The notes: generated by a model from the letters alone, not told the origin. 15,066 nucleotides of DNA from Pleurotus ostreatus/Saccharomyces cerevisiae fusant (GCA_024196135.1 JAMQCK010000837.1:1-15066); one strand, 5' to 3'; counted from the stretch's first letter, positions 1 through 9,432 are shown. Program-made: numbers and translations.

Positions 1-233
1 CACGGGTTGGATCAGGACAGCATGGCAATTTGGTCGTCCGTGCCACCGGCCTTTGAGTGAGTAATCTTCCTTATGCTAGGTGAACATGAACTGACGACCC
101 TTACAGCCCGAATGACTGGTTGACGTACCTCGCGGGGCTGGAAGACGCTGCGAACGACCCAGTTATGGGCGGGCCAACGCAATACGCAGATCTGGGAGCT
201 CCGCAGGATAATCAGTCGGGATACCCGCTATGA
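1..233 (+). CDS. Zn2Cys6 transcription factor, 3' end only (paralogue of the next gene)
   Basis: Only the last two exons are in the window: 1-56 and 107-233, split by a 50-nt GT-AG intron (57-106). The gene continues off the left edge. The visible end reads LDQDSMAIWSSVPPAFD, then PNDWLTYLAGLEDAANDPV, and closes with SGYPL and a TGA stop. The complete gene at 1058-4420 ends with nearly the same blocks (LDQESMAIWSSVPQAFD, PNDWLSYLSNL, GGYPL), and its last intron falls at the same place and phase, inside the Asp codon of FDPNDW. The DNA-binding domain is not visible here, so the family is inferred from that neighbour. The conserved tail mixes acidic and bulky hydrophobic residues, as activation regions do, but that role is inference. 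Confidence 0.82.
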
Positions 234-1057
234 TACCAGTACTCGCACGATCTCACAAGAGCCAGTGCTGTAACCGTGCAGTATACGCAGTCTAAGATCA
301 CCTCACTTCATCCCGCCTCACCCCACCTCACCGCAACACGCACACTTAGAGACCCGTACACTACCAAGTAGCTAGAAATGTATAGTATAATGGGTCGCCA
401 GAGAGAGAGCGTCGTTTCGTTCATCTTTGCCTCGGAGGTTCGCTCACCAAACTGAGGATTTCCCACTGGGCTCCGACCTCCCATGCCCTGGTTCGAAAAG
501 AAGCTGACTTGGGCGTAAGCAGTATCAGAGGTTCGCGCACCAATAAATATTGAGACCCTTAGGTCTACCACTCCGGAAAAGCGTGTCATCCTTGTGCAGG
601 GGCCATGCTAATCTTCTCTGTATCGTTCCAAATTTTTCGTATGTCACCCCTAAGGGGACGAAAGGTCTACAGGGACGCACAAGGTCATTGACAGAATTTT
701 GGACTTTGATTTGAGCCCGAGGGTTGTGGGTCCACGCCCCTTGTGCACGTGCGGGGTGCGACTTGTTACAAACACCCATCACGGTCAAGTTGAACTTCTA
801 CTCGATCTCGTCTACGCCCACTACTACGGCGTGCTGTCCGCATCTTGACCTTGAGCTACTTTTTTCAACACGCGCACGGTCTATGCAACCTCAGCCTTAT
901 CTCCGACAGGGCGCTTACAACGAATTGTGAACGCGTACTCCTCGTCTACGCCGGCTCAATAGGCCTGGTTTAGATTTGCGCGCGCTCCCCCTCAAGACAT
1001 CCATATAGCTCGGCGCCTTCTCATAAGCTTCGACTCTGAAAACTCACGTCGAGCAAT
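234..1057. other. Intergenic region between the two transcription-factor genes
   Basis: No protein-coding gene is supported here; the short open frames have no coding character. The stretch holds the minus-strand U6 snRNA sequence (about 556-659), a pair of 16-nt near-identical repeats (435-450 and 528-543), and presumably the 3' UTR of the first factor and the promoter of the second. A weak TATA-like string (catatag) lies about 50 bases before the ATG at 1058. Confidence 0.6.
556..659 (-). ncRNA. U6 spliceosomal snRNA (3' end uncertain; possibly a retrocopy)
   Basis: On the minus strand the U6 core is unmistakable: GGAACGATACAGAGAAGATT followed by AGCATGGCCCCTGCACAAGG and ATGACACGC. It contains the ACAGAGA box that pairs with the 5' splice site, the AGC catalytic triad, and both sides of the internal stem-loop. 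The 5' end is set at the start of a short CCCC-TTA-GGGG hairpin, about 30 nt before GGAACG, as expected for U6. After GACACGC comes TTTTCCGGAGTGG, similar in kind to the yeast 3' part, but no strong T-run terminator follows within the normal length of about 105 nt. The 3' boundary is therefore a length-based estimate. The perfect core argues for a working gene; the missing terminator and an 8-bp direct repeat on both sides leave room for a retrocopy. Confidence 0.85.
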
Positions 1058-4000
1058 ATGCCACAAGAGGCCGGTAATGAAGGCCCCAGTGCGTCTGTCG
1101 ACGAGCATTCCGACCTCAAGAAGAGGAGAGCAGACAAAGCCTGTGACTTCTGCAGAAGACGAAAGAGTAAGCAGCAATCTACGTCAAAAGCTTGCTTACT
1201 AATATTCGTCGTCAGGTCGCTGTGGGTCGACCATTGCATGAATTAGTACTGAAACCTGGGCTCACAAACAGCAGGTGATGGTGACAAACCGTCACGAAAG
1301 ACGTGCTCAAACTGTTCTATGAACGGCTTGCAATGCACTTATGGTGATACGACGAAGGTGCGTCGCGAGTCGATGGACTGGAATGGGGTCCTCAACAAAG
1401 CGTAGAGGCCGGCTGCTAACAACAGGTATGTAGATACACAGCACCCTCGTTTGCAAATGCACTAAACTATTCTGCAGCTACATACAAAGTCTGGAAAAGC
1501 GCAATGATGAACTAGAACAGCGTAATAAGGCCTTGGAAGCGCGCGTGAAGGAGCTGGAGGAAGCCCTTGACCGTGTACGGCCCCCTTTTCGCGTCACGTT
1601 CATTCCGCATACTCATGAAACCATTGTAGCACAAACTTCTTTCGCCGAGCACCGTCGTTGACAACCCCGCGCCTGCTTTCGCCCAGGACTCGTCAGCTCG
1701 CGCTCCCATTGAGTTTCCCCAGGTAGACGTGACGAAAGAGCAACTACGCGAGATGGCCAGCGTCATGCTCCGTCTAGGTACTCAGGGTCGCGAGCACGCG
1801 TTCTTCAAGGCGCAAGCGGCCGGCGAACACCCGGGCGACTCTGAGCCCCAGGATGAAGACCTTTACGAGCGCATGAGGCTTGTCAAGCTCAGCAGCTCGG
1901 CATTCGACCAATTTTTGGGAAACAAATTTCTCGGAAAGAGCAGCACTGCGCGTAAGCCAATGTGTCATTTCCCCTTTGCTCTATATAAATTCGGTATGTC
2001 ACATAGACCTCGTCCTCAAGCTCATCAACCTCAAGAAGCCACCAAATGAACCGCACAAGATCCCCTCCTTCTACTCCAACGGGCGTCGCATCCCATTCTG
2101 GACAGCCCAGCCATGGGAATGCGCCCTCCTCAAGAAGGAGCCAGCGTCGCATGATTTTCCAGAGAAAGATCTAATGCTCTCGCTGATTGACCTGTACTTC
2201 CGCCACGTCCAGCCCTTCTTCCCCTTGCTTCATCGACCTACTTTCGAAGAAGGCATCAGGGCTTCGCAATATTTCATTGACCATGACTTCGGTGTCGTTG
2301 TCCTCCTTGTCTGCGCCCTAGGCGCCCAGTACTCGGACGACCCACGGACCTTGTCTGAGGAGTATGACATGGATACACATTCCCGAGGGTGGTAGGCACG
2401 ATTGATCATCCGTCTGCGAACGTATCTAATCGTTGTATGATCAGGAAATGGTTCTCGCAGGCGGAGAAGGTCCACAAGCCAATTGTCGGCACGCCGACGC
2501 TGCTGGAAATCCAGGCGTACTGCGCAAGTCCTGTCTAGTGGCCGTCTCTTTCAATGCTGACAGCCTGTCAGCTATCCGCGCTGTTCATGCTGCCCGCATC
2601 CAACCTCATGACGGAGCACATCTGGGCGCGCATCGGTGTCGCCTTGCGGTATGTTCAAGACGTTGGCGCGCATCGGCGACCGAGGCAAAAGATTCCGACC
2701 ATTGAGGATGAACTGTGGCATCGCGCGACCTGGTAAGTGGTCGTGATCCTTGCGAGTGAAGTTGAGCAGCAGCTAATTTGTCCACCGAAGGACGCTCGTG
2801 GTATTGGACCGGAATATCAGCGCAATACTGGGTCGGAACTGTGCCATGCAAGACGAAGAGTAGATCTTTTCCCGCTTGGCGTCTAATAATCTTACATATC
2901 CTATAGTCTCGACATTCGCTACCCCATGGACGTCGACGACGAGTATTGGCTTGACCCCGACGACGCGGAACGATCATGGAAGCAGCCCGCCGATAAGCCC
3001 TCGAAAGTCTCCTGCTTCATCGCGTGCATCAAGCTGTCGCGCATTGTCGAGATCACTGCGCGACTTCTCTATGGCGGCAGCAAGTACGGCTGCCCAAGCC
3101 TTTTCTACGGCGAGGGCTGGTACCGTGATGTGGTTCAAGAACTCGATTCCGCGCTCAATAAGTGGCATGACGATCTACCGGAGCATCGTGCGTATCGCTC
3201 ATCTATTCGTCTACGCCGGGACTGACCGCGTACGGACTCAGTGCGCTGGGACCCCGAGCAGTCCAACGTCGAGCTCATGAACCAGGCAGCATTTCTCGAC
3301 TGCTCCTACCGAGCGGTGCAAATTCTGATTCACCGGCCCTTCCTCACTGCACAAGCCCAAGTGGTCAACTCGCCGCTTCCGTCGCTCACCATATGCACGA
3401 CGGCGGCAAAAACGTGCGCGCACGTTTGCGATCAACAAAGACGGAAGACAGGCGCAGGGCTACCCTACATCATGGTGCGCACAGTCCACTCGATGCGTCG
3501 GAGGTAGTTCTGACGCCTGGATCCAGTATACAGCCTCAGTATCCGCCATAATCTTGCTCGTTAGCATGTGGAGTCGCGCGAAGCCGCGCTCAAGTCGGGA
3601 GCAGTTGAAGGTCTGTACGTTATCTTAGTGCTTGACGCTGCGTGCTGATCATCTGCGCAGGAACTGAACGACGTCCGACTCTTAATGGAATACATCAAGA
3701 GCATGGAGGATCGCTGGGTCACAGCTGGCCGCACCGCGGACGTACTCAACGAGTTGCGCTCGATCGGCGACGCGCCTAATACGCAACTCGGAAAGCGCGC
3801 CCACGAAGGGCCTGCTGAGGAGCTGCGCAGTTATCCCCAGCCTCCGCCAGCGGATTGGCGGCCAGGACCATCACTTCCTTCTGCTGCAATGCAAGCGCAC
3901 TTGGGTATGGGGTCCTATCTCCCAACCTCAAGCCCACAGAACGGTGTCAGCCCCGGTGGATACCCTCCGGTCGATATCGCTGGGGTCGACTCCTGGAATA

Positions 4001-4420
4001 CGCCGATGTCGAGTTCGTCTGGTCAAACTTCCAGCTCGAATGCGGACGATGTTCATTCGGCGTGGTCCTTTGACGACATGGGAATGATGCCCGAGCCGGA
4101 CGCAGGTAATGCAGGCATGGGCACGACAAACCTGGCATCAGATATGTTGGATCAGGAGAGCATGGCCATCTGGTCCTCTGTGCCGCAAGCCTTTGAGTGA
4201 GTTGTCCACTGACTGACTGACTGTAAGTGACCTTCGAACTGACCACATCCGCAGTCCGAACGATTGGCTATCTTATTTATCTAACCTAGCAGTCGTTTCG
4301 GACGACCACAATAATGTCCAGAGTGCACAAAACATTGACCAAGCCTCATCGCTGCCCGGGCCCTACGTCTTTCCGGAGGGAAGTGATATGTATTCGTATG
4401 ACGGTGGTTATCCCCTGTAA
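1058..4420 (+). CDS. Fungal Zn2Cys6 transcription factor with fungal-specific (PF04082-type) regulatory domain
   Basis: Complete gene, 15 exons, 876 aa. Exons: 1058-1166, 1216-1221, 1275-1357, 1406-1425, 1478-1574, 1630-1951, 2007-2391, 2445-2523, 2572-2732, 2791-2859, 2907-3187, 3242-3474, 3527-3610, 3661-4196, 4255-4420. The zinc cluster follows a basic patch (KKRRADKA) with cysteines at residues 29, 32, 39, 49, 52 and 59 (CX2CX6CX9CX2CX6C). Cys39 is split between the 6-nt exon 2 and exon 3. A heptad-like linker (SLEKRNDELEQRNKALEA) is a likely dimerisation coiled coil. The regulatory domain starts around residue 265 (LIDLYFRHVQPFFPLLHRPTF) and continues through ALFMLPASNLM and GLPYIMYTASVSAI. 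A Ser/Pro/Gly-rich tail ends in the acidic block shared with the upstream paralogue. Intron 8 (2524-2571) has a GC donor. The protein is nuclear and DNA-binding by family; target genes cannot be read from the sequence. Exon borders fit phase throughout. Confidence 0.93.
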
Positions 4421-5111
4421 TGTAGCTTGGAAGGATGCGAATCGTGGATCACATACAAAGGACCCGCGTCTTGTATCCGAGAACTTGTCTGGCTCCGAGC
4501 TTGAGTGCTCGCAGCAGCACCCAGCGTCGGACTGTAAAGTTCAACATGGACCTGCTCGCCGTGGGAAAGTGCGCTCATGGGCGCGCAGCTCCCGAACTTC
4601 AATTGAACAACTTGACCGCGACGGCGGCTGTCTTATGACCTAAGCCGACCTCAAGCCCTGGCGGCGAGGCGCCTATTCCTCAACGCGCCCTCTCTTCCCT
4701 GAACTTGCTGGTTGTTCCATAGACTGTGCTCGCTGCACCTTGAACGCGGTCACGAACTCACCGAACGCGTTCGCTGCACACCGAGCACCAGTCGACCAGC
4801 GCACCCCCCACGCGCCATATCAGCCTAGCAGCACTATTCTGCACCGCACCAGTCCGACGACGACTCTGAACGCTCCGGCATCCGCGCTCACTTCACCCAC
4901 GACCGCTCCTACCTAAACCAAAGAAACCCAACATACGCTGCATGTTTAACAAGCACTGCACGCTGTACGAATAATTACCACACTTCCGACGAATAGTCGA
5001 ACCCTTCACGGATAGCTCAACCCTCAACGAACGGTCCCGCTCATACGAACAACCTCCTTCCCCCAACATTATCCCCCTTCGCCTCCTGTTGTACGAATTC
5101 TCGGACCGTAT
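4421..5111. other. Intergenic region, 691 bp
   Basis: No gene is supported. The several overlapping short frames on both strands, including a long minus-strand one over 4893-5546, lack recognisable protein features and lie against the C-rich third-position bias of the plus-strand gene that follows. The stretch presumably holds the transcription-factor 3' UTR and the promoter of the next gene. A perfect 12-bp palindrome centred on ACGCGT lies at 4762-4773. Confidence 0.55.
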
Positions 5112-5741
5112 ATGGCGACGGTCACCCTCCTCGAGCCGCCCCGGACGGTGACCGCCTTCCCCGGCGTTCTTAACATAACAGGCGCGATCGAACCCGCCTC
5201 CGCGCCCGCTGCCAGCGCACCACCACCATCCACCCAAGACAATCTCCCTCCCATCCAATCCAGCCCAGCCCCCACCGACGCGAGCCCTGCACCCACCGAG
5301 GAGAGCGCCTCGCCGGAGGAGGATGTCGACCTCGACTCCGAGTCGGACAACGACTCCGTCCACAGCTGGTCCACCGCGCGCACCTCGCACCGGCATCGAG
5401 AGCGGCGCGTGGAGTTCGATCCGGCGTGCACAGAGATCACGGAGACTGTGCGGACGACGACGGTCTGGTTGGATGAGCATGGGCATCGCAGACGGTCGAG
5501 GGAGCGCAAGCGTCACAGGCGGCGCTACTCGCAGCACCACTGTCATGACCAGATTGGGTGGCCAATGTGTGAGTTACTCTCCTCCCATACCACGTTCATC
5601 TGCTGACCCATCAACCTAGCAAGAGACATGCTATGCCTCGTTACCCTCTGCTTCATCCTCGGCTGCCTTACCATTATCACCTTCCGCCCTTTCGCCCTCC
5701 AGTACTTGGATATCGACCGGGACCACGACCCAGATCAGTAA
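5112..5741 (+). CDS. Hypothetical protein, disordered N-terminus and C-terminal membrane anchor
   Basis: Two exons, 5112-5566 and 5624-5741, 190 aa. I do not recognise the family. Residues 1 to about 75 are Pro/Ala/Ser/Thr-rich and look disordered. An acidic run follows (EEDVDLDSESDND), then a conserved-looking segment (RRVEFDPACTEITETVRTTT) and a strongly basic Arg/His block. Exon 2 adds a hydrophobic span (MLCLVTLCFILGCLTIITF, about residues 154-172) and a short acidic tail ending in DHDPDQ. Basic flank, one membrane span and short tail suggest a tail-anchored, cytosol-facing protein. The donor gtgagt at 5567 is strong. To read the membrane-span frame, which has clear C-ending codon bias, splicing must use the AAG acceptor ending at 5623. 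The TAG four bases earlier gives a different 240-aa protein ending at 5887. An AAG acceptor is also used in NMT1 in this window. Confidence 0.65.
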
Positions 5742-5950
5742 CCTGTTGTGGTTCCGTCTTGCGCGAGCGCGTTATTGCCATAAATTATCGGACTCGACTG
5801 TTCTTGGACCCTTGTATATCAGACTGGCGTAGGTATGACAGAACGATGCATTTGCGCTGGATGCGCAGACAAAACTATGATGCGTGAACATGAACATGAA
5901 GGACGCCTCTATCGAGGCTGAGGAGTATGTGCGTGCAATATATATCCCGT

Positions 5951-7121
5951 CTACTCTTCGTAGATCCGAACCTTCCCTCCGCCCCATCTGCGCATGAGCG
6001 CCGCGCCATCCCCAGTGGGTTGCGTAAACGCTACTTCGCCCTTCTGCGGGTCGAGGCGGCAGTTGTAGATGAACGTGCGGCATGCTGCATCGAGAAGGCG
6101 GCTCGCAATACCCATCCGGCGATGCGAAGACGGGACGAATAGTCGTGGAATGCCCATGGGCGTAGGCAACGGTGTTGGGTGGCAGAACAGACCGGTACTG
6201 GTGTCGACTGCGACCATGGTAGCCGTGGGGGGAGAGTGGGGAGAGGACTCAGGGGAAGAGGCAGCGACCTCTTCGGGAGTGGCTATTTCCATGGCAGTCT
6301 CGATGCGCTGTGCTATAACGCAGCCTGCGATCTTCTCGCGCCCGCCAGGGACTGCTGGTGCTTGCAGGAATAGGTAGACTTTGGACGCTGCCAAGATCTC
6401 CTTCGTGAGCGGTGGCGAGGATAGCGCGAGGCTGATAGTGTCAAGGAGGGTCGCGAGCTAGACGGCACATATCAGCGAAAGAGCCACCCCAGCAGAAACC
6501 CGCACGTACCTTGCTCCCAATCTTGCCTCCCACATCCGCCTTGAAGCAGATGATCCTCCCCCTCGTCTTGCCCCCGCTCGTCTTCCACGCCACATTCTCC
6601 ACCTCCACCACCCCCGCCTTCTCCCTCTCGCGCTCCTCCTCCTTCCCCCACTCCATCCCCTTCCGCACCCTCGCGCAGTGCGCGCGGTGCAGCGTCTCGT
6701 CCTCGGGCGCGGCCTTCGTGTACGACAACCCGCACAGCGCGCACGTCCGCATCACCGTCGTGTCGAGCACAAAATGGAGCTGCGTGAGGGTCTTCTGAGG
6801 GGCGGGCGCGGTCTTCTTGGAGCGCGCTTTCGTGAGGGAGGAGGAGGACTTGCGCGAGAAGAGGGTGGTCTTCTGGGTGGAGGGCGTCTTGGGAAGAGCG
6901 TCTGAAGTCGGTGTCGACGAGCCGAGCTTAAAAAAGGTCCTAGATCGCTTCGGAGAGGGGCTCCCCAGCATATTGTCCTCTGAGCTAGAGTGTGCTTGCA
7001 GGGGGCGCTTGCGCCCCGCCATCGGCGGCGAGGAAGCGAGATCCGACTGCGACGGGGAAGAAAAGGTGAGAGGACGCGTCTTGTTACGCGACGCGTACGT
7101 GCGCTTGACCGCGGGAGGCAT
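5951..7121 (-). CDS. ECO1: Sister-chromatid cohesion N-acetyltransferase Eco1/Ctf7
   Basis: Two exons, 7121-6510 and 6457-5951, joined across a 52-nt intron; 372 aa. Eco1 acetylates the cohesin subunit Smc3 during S phase, locking cohesion behind the replication fork in the nucleus. The N-terminal 110 residues are Ser/Lys-rich and disordered. A C2H2 zinc finger follows (Cys127, Cys130, His145, His148; seen as TCALCGLSYTKAAPEDE then HRAH). The GNAT domain is in exon 2: GIPRLFVPSSHRRMGIASRL carries the acetyl-CoA-binding RRMGIA (317-322), and VAFTQPTGDG (346-355) is the family's C-terminal signature. Order and length fit fungal Eco1. A low-complexity Ser/Pro stretch (about 262-284) interrupts the acetyltransferase fold, as a surface loop might. 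The ATG at 7121 is the first in frame after the NMT1 3' end. The gene lies 246 bp downstream of NMT1 on the same strand. Confidence 0.92.
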
Positions 7122-7367
7122 GGTGATGATAGGTATCCGAGGCGAGGTATCCAGATGACGGTCAGGTCCAAGCTGATAAACAGGTCTCAGCGCGTCAACG
7201 ACGCGATCGGTAGGCGCGTGCCATGCAGGTGTTACGTCACGTGATAATCAACGGAATGGACCCACACGACGAAATAATGGTCAATAATTCGTCTTTCGGT
7301 TCGGTGACGTGAGCATTAGTTGTAGCGTGTTTGTTTGTGCGAGTAGTCCGTATATACCCAAAATTAT
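7122..7367. promoter_or_regulatory. NMT1 3' flank / ECO1 promoter
   Basis: This 246-bp gap between two minus-strand genes must hold the NMT1 3' end and the ECO1 promoter. It contains TCACGTGA (7237-7244), a perfect E-box palindrome of the kind bound by Cbf1-type bHLH factors, overlapped by a CRE-like TTACGTCA (7232-7239), about 115 bp upstream of the ECO1 ATG. A CGCG-core element (ACGCGA, 7201-7206) lies nearer the start. Binding is inferred from consensus matches only. Confidence 0.4.
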
Positions 7368-9432
7368 CTACAGCATGACTACACCAATACCGCGCCCGGC
7401 TGGAGTGTCACCAATAGCTTCCACACCTGCTAACGGCGCAGTCCTCCAATTGTACAGGTAAAAATGCAAGAAGCCATCTCCCTGGCCGAACTGAAGTCTC
7501 ATTAGTACCGTCAAGTACCTCTCGGTGGTCACCACATACCTTCAGATCCTGCAGGAAGGTGGAGTTATCCATGAGCGTCAGGGCGTTGAAGACGTCGAAC
7601 TTGGCATTGTTTGCAATGGTGAGCGCGTCGCCGACGAGCGCTTGCAACCGGCTCTTCAGTGTTCCAGACGAGTCGGCCTCTGGGTCCAGCCCGACGCTCG
7701 ACGCGTAGTAGAAGAGGTACGCTGCATGCAGGACGTCGTGCTTGGGGTTGTTGATGACCGTCGAAGGCAGGGAGTAAAACGAGAAGAAGTCCGTGATCTT
7801 GTGCGTCTCCGGGTCCTTTCAAATAGTCAGCAAACACAGTTCATATTTCTGAGCTTTGTGAAGCTCACCTCAACGACATAGCTCCACGTCACTTGATGCT
7901 CACGCCTGCCGTCCACGACCTCCCCATCGCCCCTTCCGCTCAACAGATGATGCCGCGTCTCCTCAATGGTCATCAACGGCACCATCTGGAAGCGCTTCAT
8001 GTACTCCGCAAACAGCGCCGCGACCTGCTCGATGTCCTTATCCTCCATCTCGCGGAGACCGACAAGCGACGTCTTCTCAGGGACCTTGTGCAGCCGCGTC
8101 ATGCGCGCGATGGTCGAGTTGCGCGGAACGTAGGTGAACTTGATATCGACGAGCTTGGGGATGTTCATGGAGCGGTGGTAGTACCTACATAGCTAGATAA
8201 GTATGATAAGCAAAGGTGAGAAGGTCAGGCGCTCACCGGCAAGTTGACACAGGTGTGGGTATCACGACACCTCCAGTGTAGATAGCCTGGAAGGTGCCGA
8301 GGAGGTTGCATTGCCGGGTTACCTCCTTGATTAGGACAGGAGCCAGTCGCCTTGACCGCAGCTTCTTGTGCACGCAAAGGTAGTTGACTTCACTGGCCTG
8401 GACCTCCCTGGGTGCATCGTTAATTCGCATCCACTAAGAGGGATTGGCTTAAGCACGTACTTTTCGCGTACGCGCAGCCGTATTGGGACCGCAGAGATGA
8501 ACGCAACGAGTTTCTTGTTCGACTTGACGCGGACACCGATGTGCCAGCTCTTGTGGAAGCCGGGAGGTGTGCATGCCCTACCAAAATGAGCGATAACATT
8601 GAGAGGGAGAGAAACAAGCTGACCATCGCAAGAACTCTGCCGTGTACTGAAAACGGAATGACGCGTCCGAGTCCTCGACGTAGTTCGCGGACAGGAGGTC
8701 GTACACTTCCTTGTTCTGCGTATCAATCAGCATAAGGCCATAGAGCGAGAGTAGATTGCGCACCTCCTTGTCGTCTTCCAAGTCGAGAGTAGCCCACTCA
8801 AAGTCGTTGGGGAGGGGATAAGGCGTTTGCCGCACTTGGTCGGTCGGGACAGCAGGCTCGATCGGACCATCCTCTTCGGGGGGCTGTTCGCCTGAAGCTG
8901 GATCAGTGTCCATTCAACATACTTGACCGTCCTGACATACCATACTTCGTCACCGGCTGCGTCTTCCAGAACTGCAGGGCACGATCGTCAGCGCCTACCC
9001 ACCTCTCAAACCTCCCTCACGCACCTTATGATCGCCCATATCCTTCTTCGTCGCATGCCCAAGGCCCACCTTCCCCTTCATAATATCCATAATCTTGATC
9101 TGCTCCAGCGCCATCCTCACGTTCTCCGCATTCGCATGCTCGGCACCCTCCCCACCGCGCTCCTTCACCTTGTCCAGCACAACATCCACGACACCCTCCG
9201 GCACCTCCTTCTTCCCCCGCAGCGCATTCAGCGCCGACTTAGCCTTGCTCTTCTTCTTTTTCTTGTTCTTCTTGCCTGTCGTGGCAGACGGATCGGTCGA
9301 GGTTGACGCGGTCGGTTGCGCGTCCTCTTCGCCGGAGGAGCCATCGGAGCCGTGCTCGAGGTCCTCGACGGCGTCGGCAACGGCGTCGGGGTCCGTCACC
9401 TCCTGAATTTCGTGTGATTGGGCCCCGGACAT
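7368..9432 (-). CDS. NMT1: Glycylpeptide N-tetradecanoyltransferase (N-myristoyltransferase)
   Basis: Nine exons: 9432-9025, 8971-8941, 8891-8764, 8715-8624, 8577-8461, 8407-8237, 8184-7869, 7815-7540, 7490-7368; 553 aa. The enzyme moves myristate from myristoyl-CoA to the N-terminal glycine of target proteins, in the cytosol and at ribosomes. The N-terminus is acidic, then Lys-rich ([10 protein letters not shown]), like the ribosome-targeting region of other NMTs. The catalytic part starts at [10 protein letters not shown] (137-146) and includes [46 protein letters not shown] (264-277, with the oxyanion-hole region), [31 protein letters not shown] and [12 protein letters not shown]. It ends in GIGVVML; a C-terminal Leu supplies the catalytic carboxylate in yeast NMT, which supports the last exon. 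Intron 3 (8716-8763) is a multiple of three with no stop. Intron 7 (7816-7868) ends in AAG. The ATG at 9432 opens the long first exon. Confidence 0.95.

Noticed and set aside
485..500. B-box-like GGTTCGAAAA suggesting a tRNA gene
   Set aside because: No acceptor stem, anticodon arm or A box can be folded around it.
4206..4224. GACT tandem repeat
   Set aside because: It is only about four units inside intron 14 of the transcription factor and looks like simple slippage.
4893..5546. 217-codon open frame on the minus strand
   Set aside because: It lies antisense to the hypothetical gene and its upstream region, is rich in Arg/Gly from reverse-read C-rich codons, and has no recognisable domain.
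5620..5887. Basic, proline-rich exon 2 reading frame of the hypothetical gene (TAG acceptor)
   Set aside because: It was not chosen as the main form because the alternative frame has a clean membrane span and C-ending codons. It is kept as a finding.
8434..8460. Short 27-nt intron in NMT1 ending at CTTAG
   Set aside because: It is shorter than any other intron here and gives the wrong phase; the 53-nt intron 8408-8460 restores [15 protein letters not shown].
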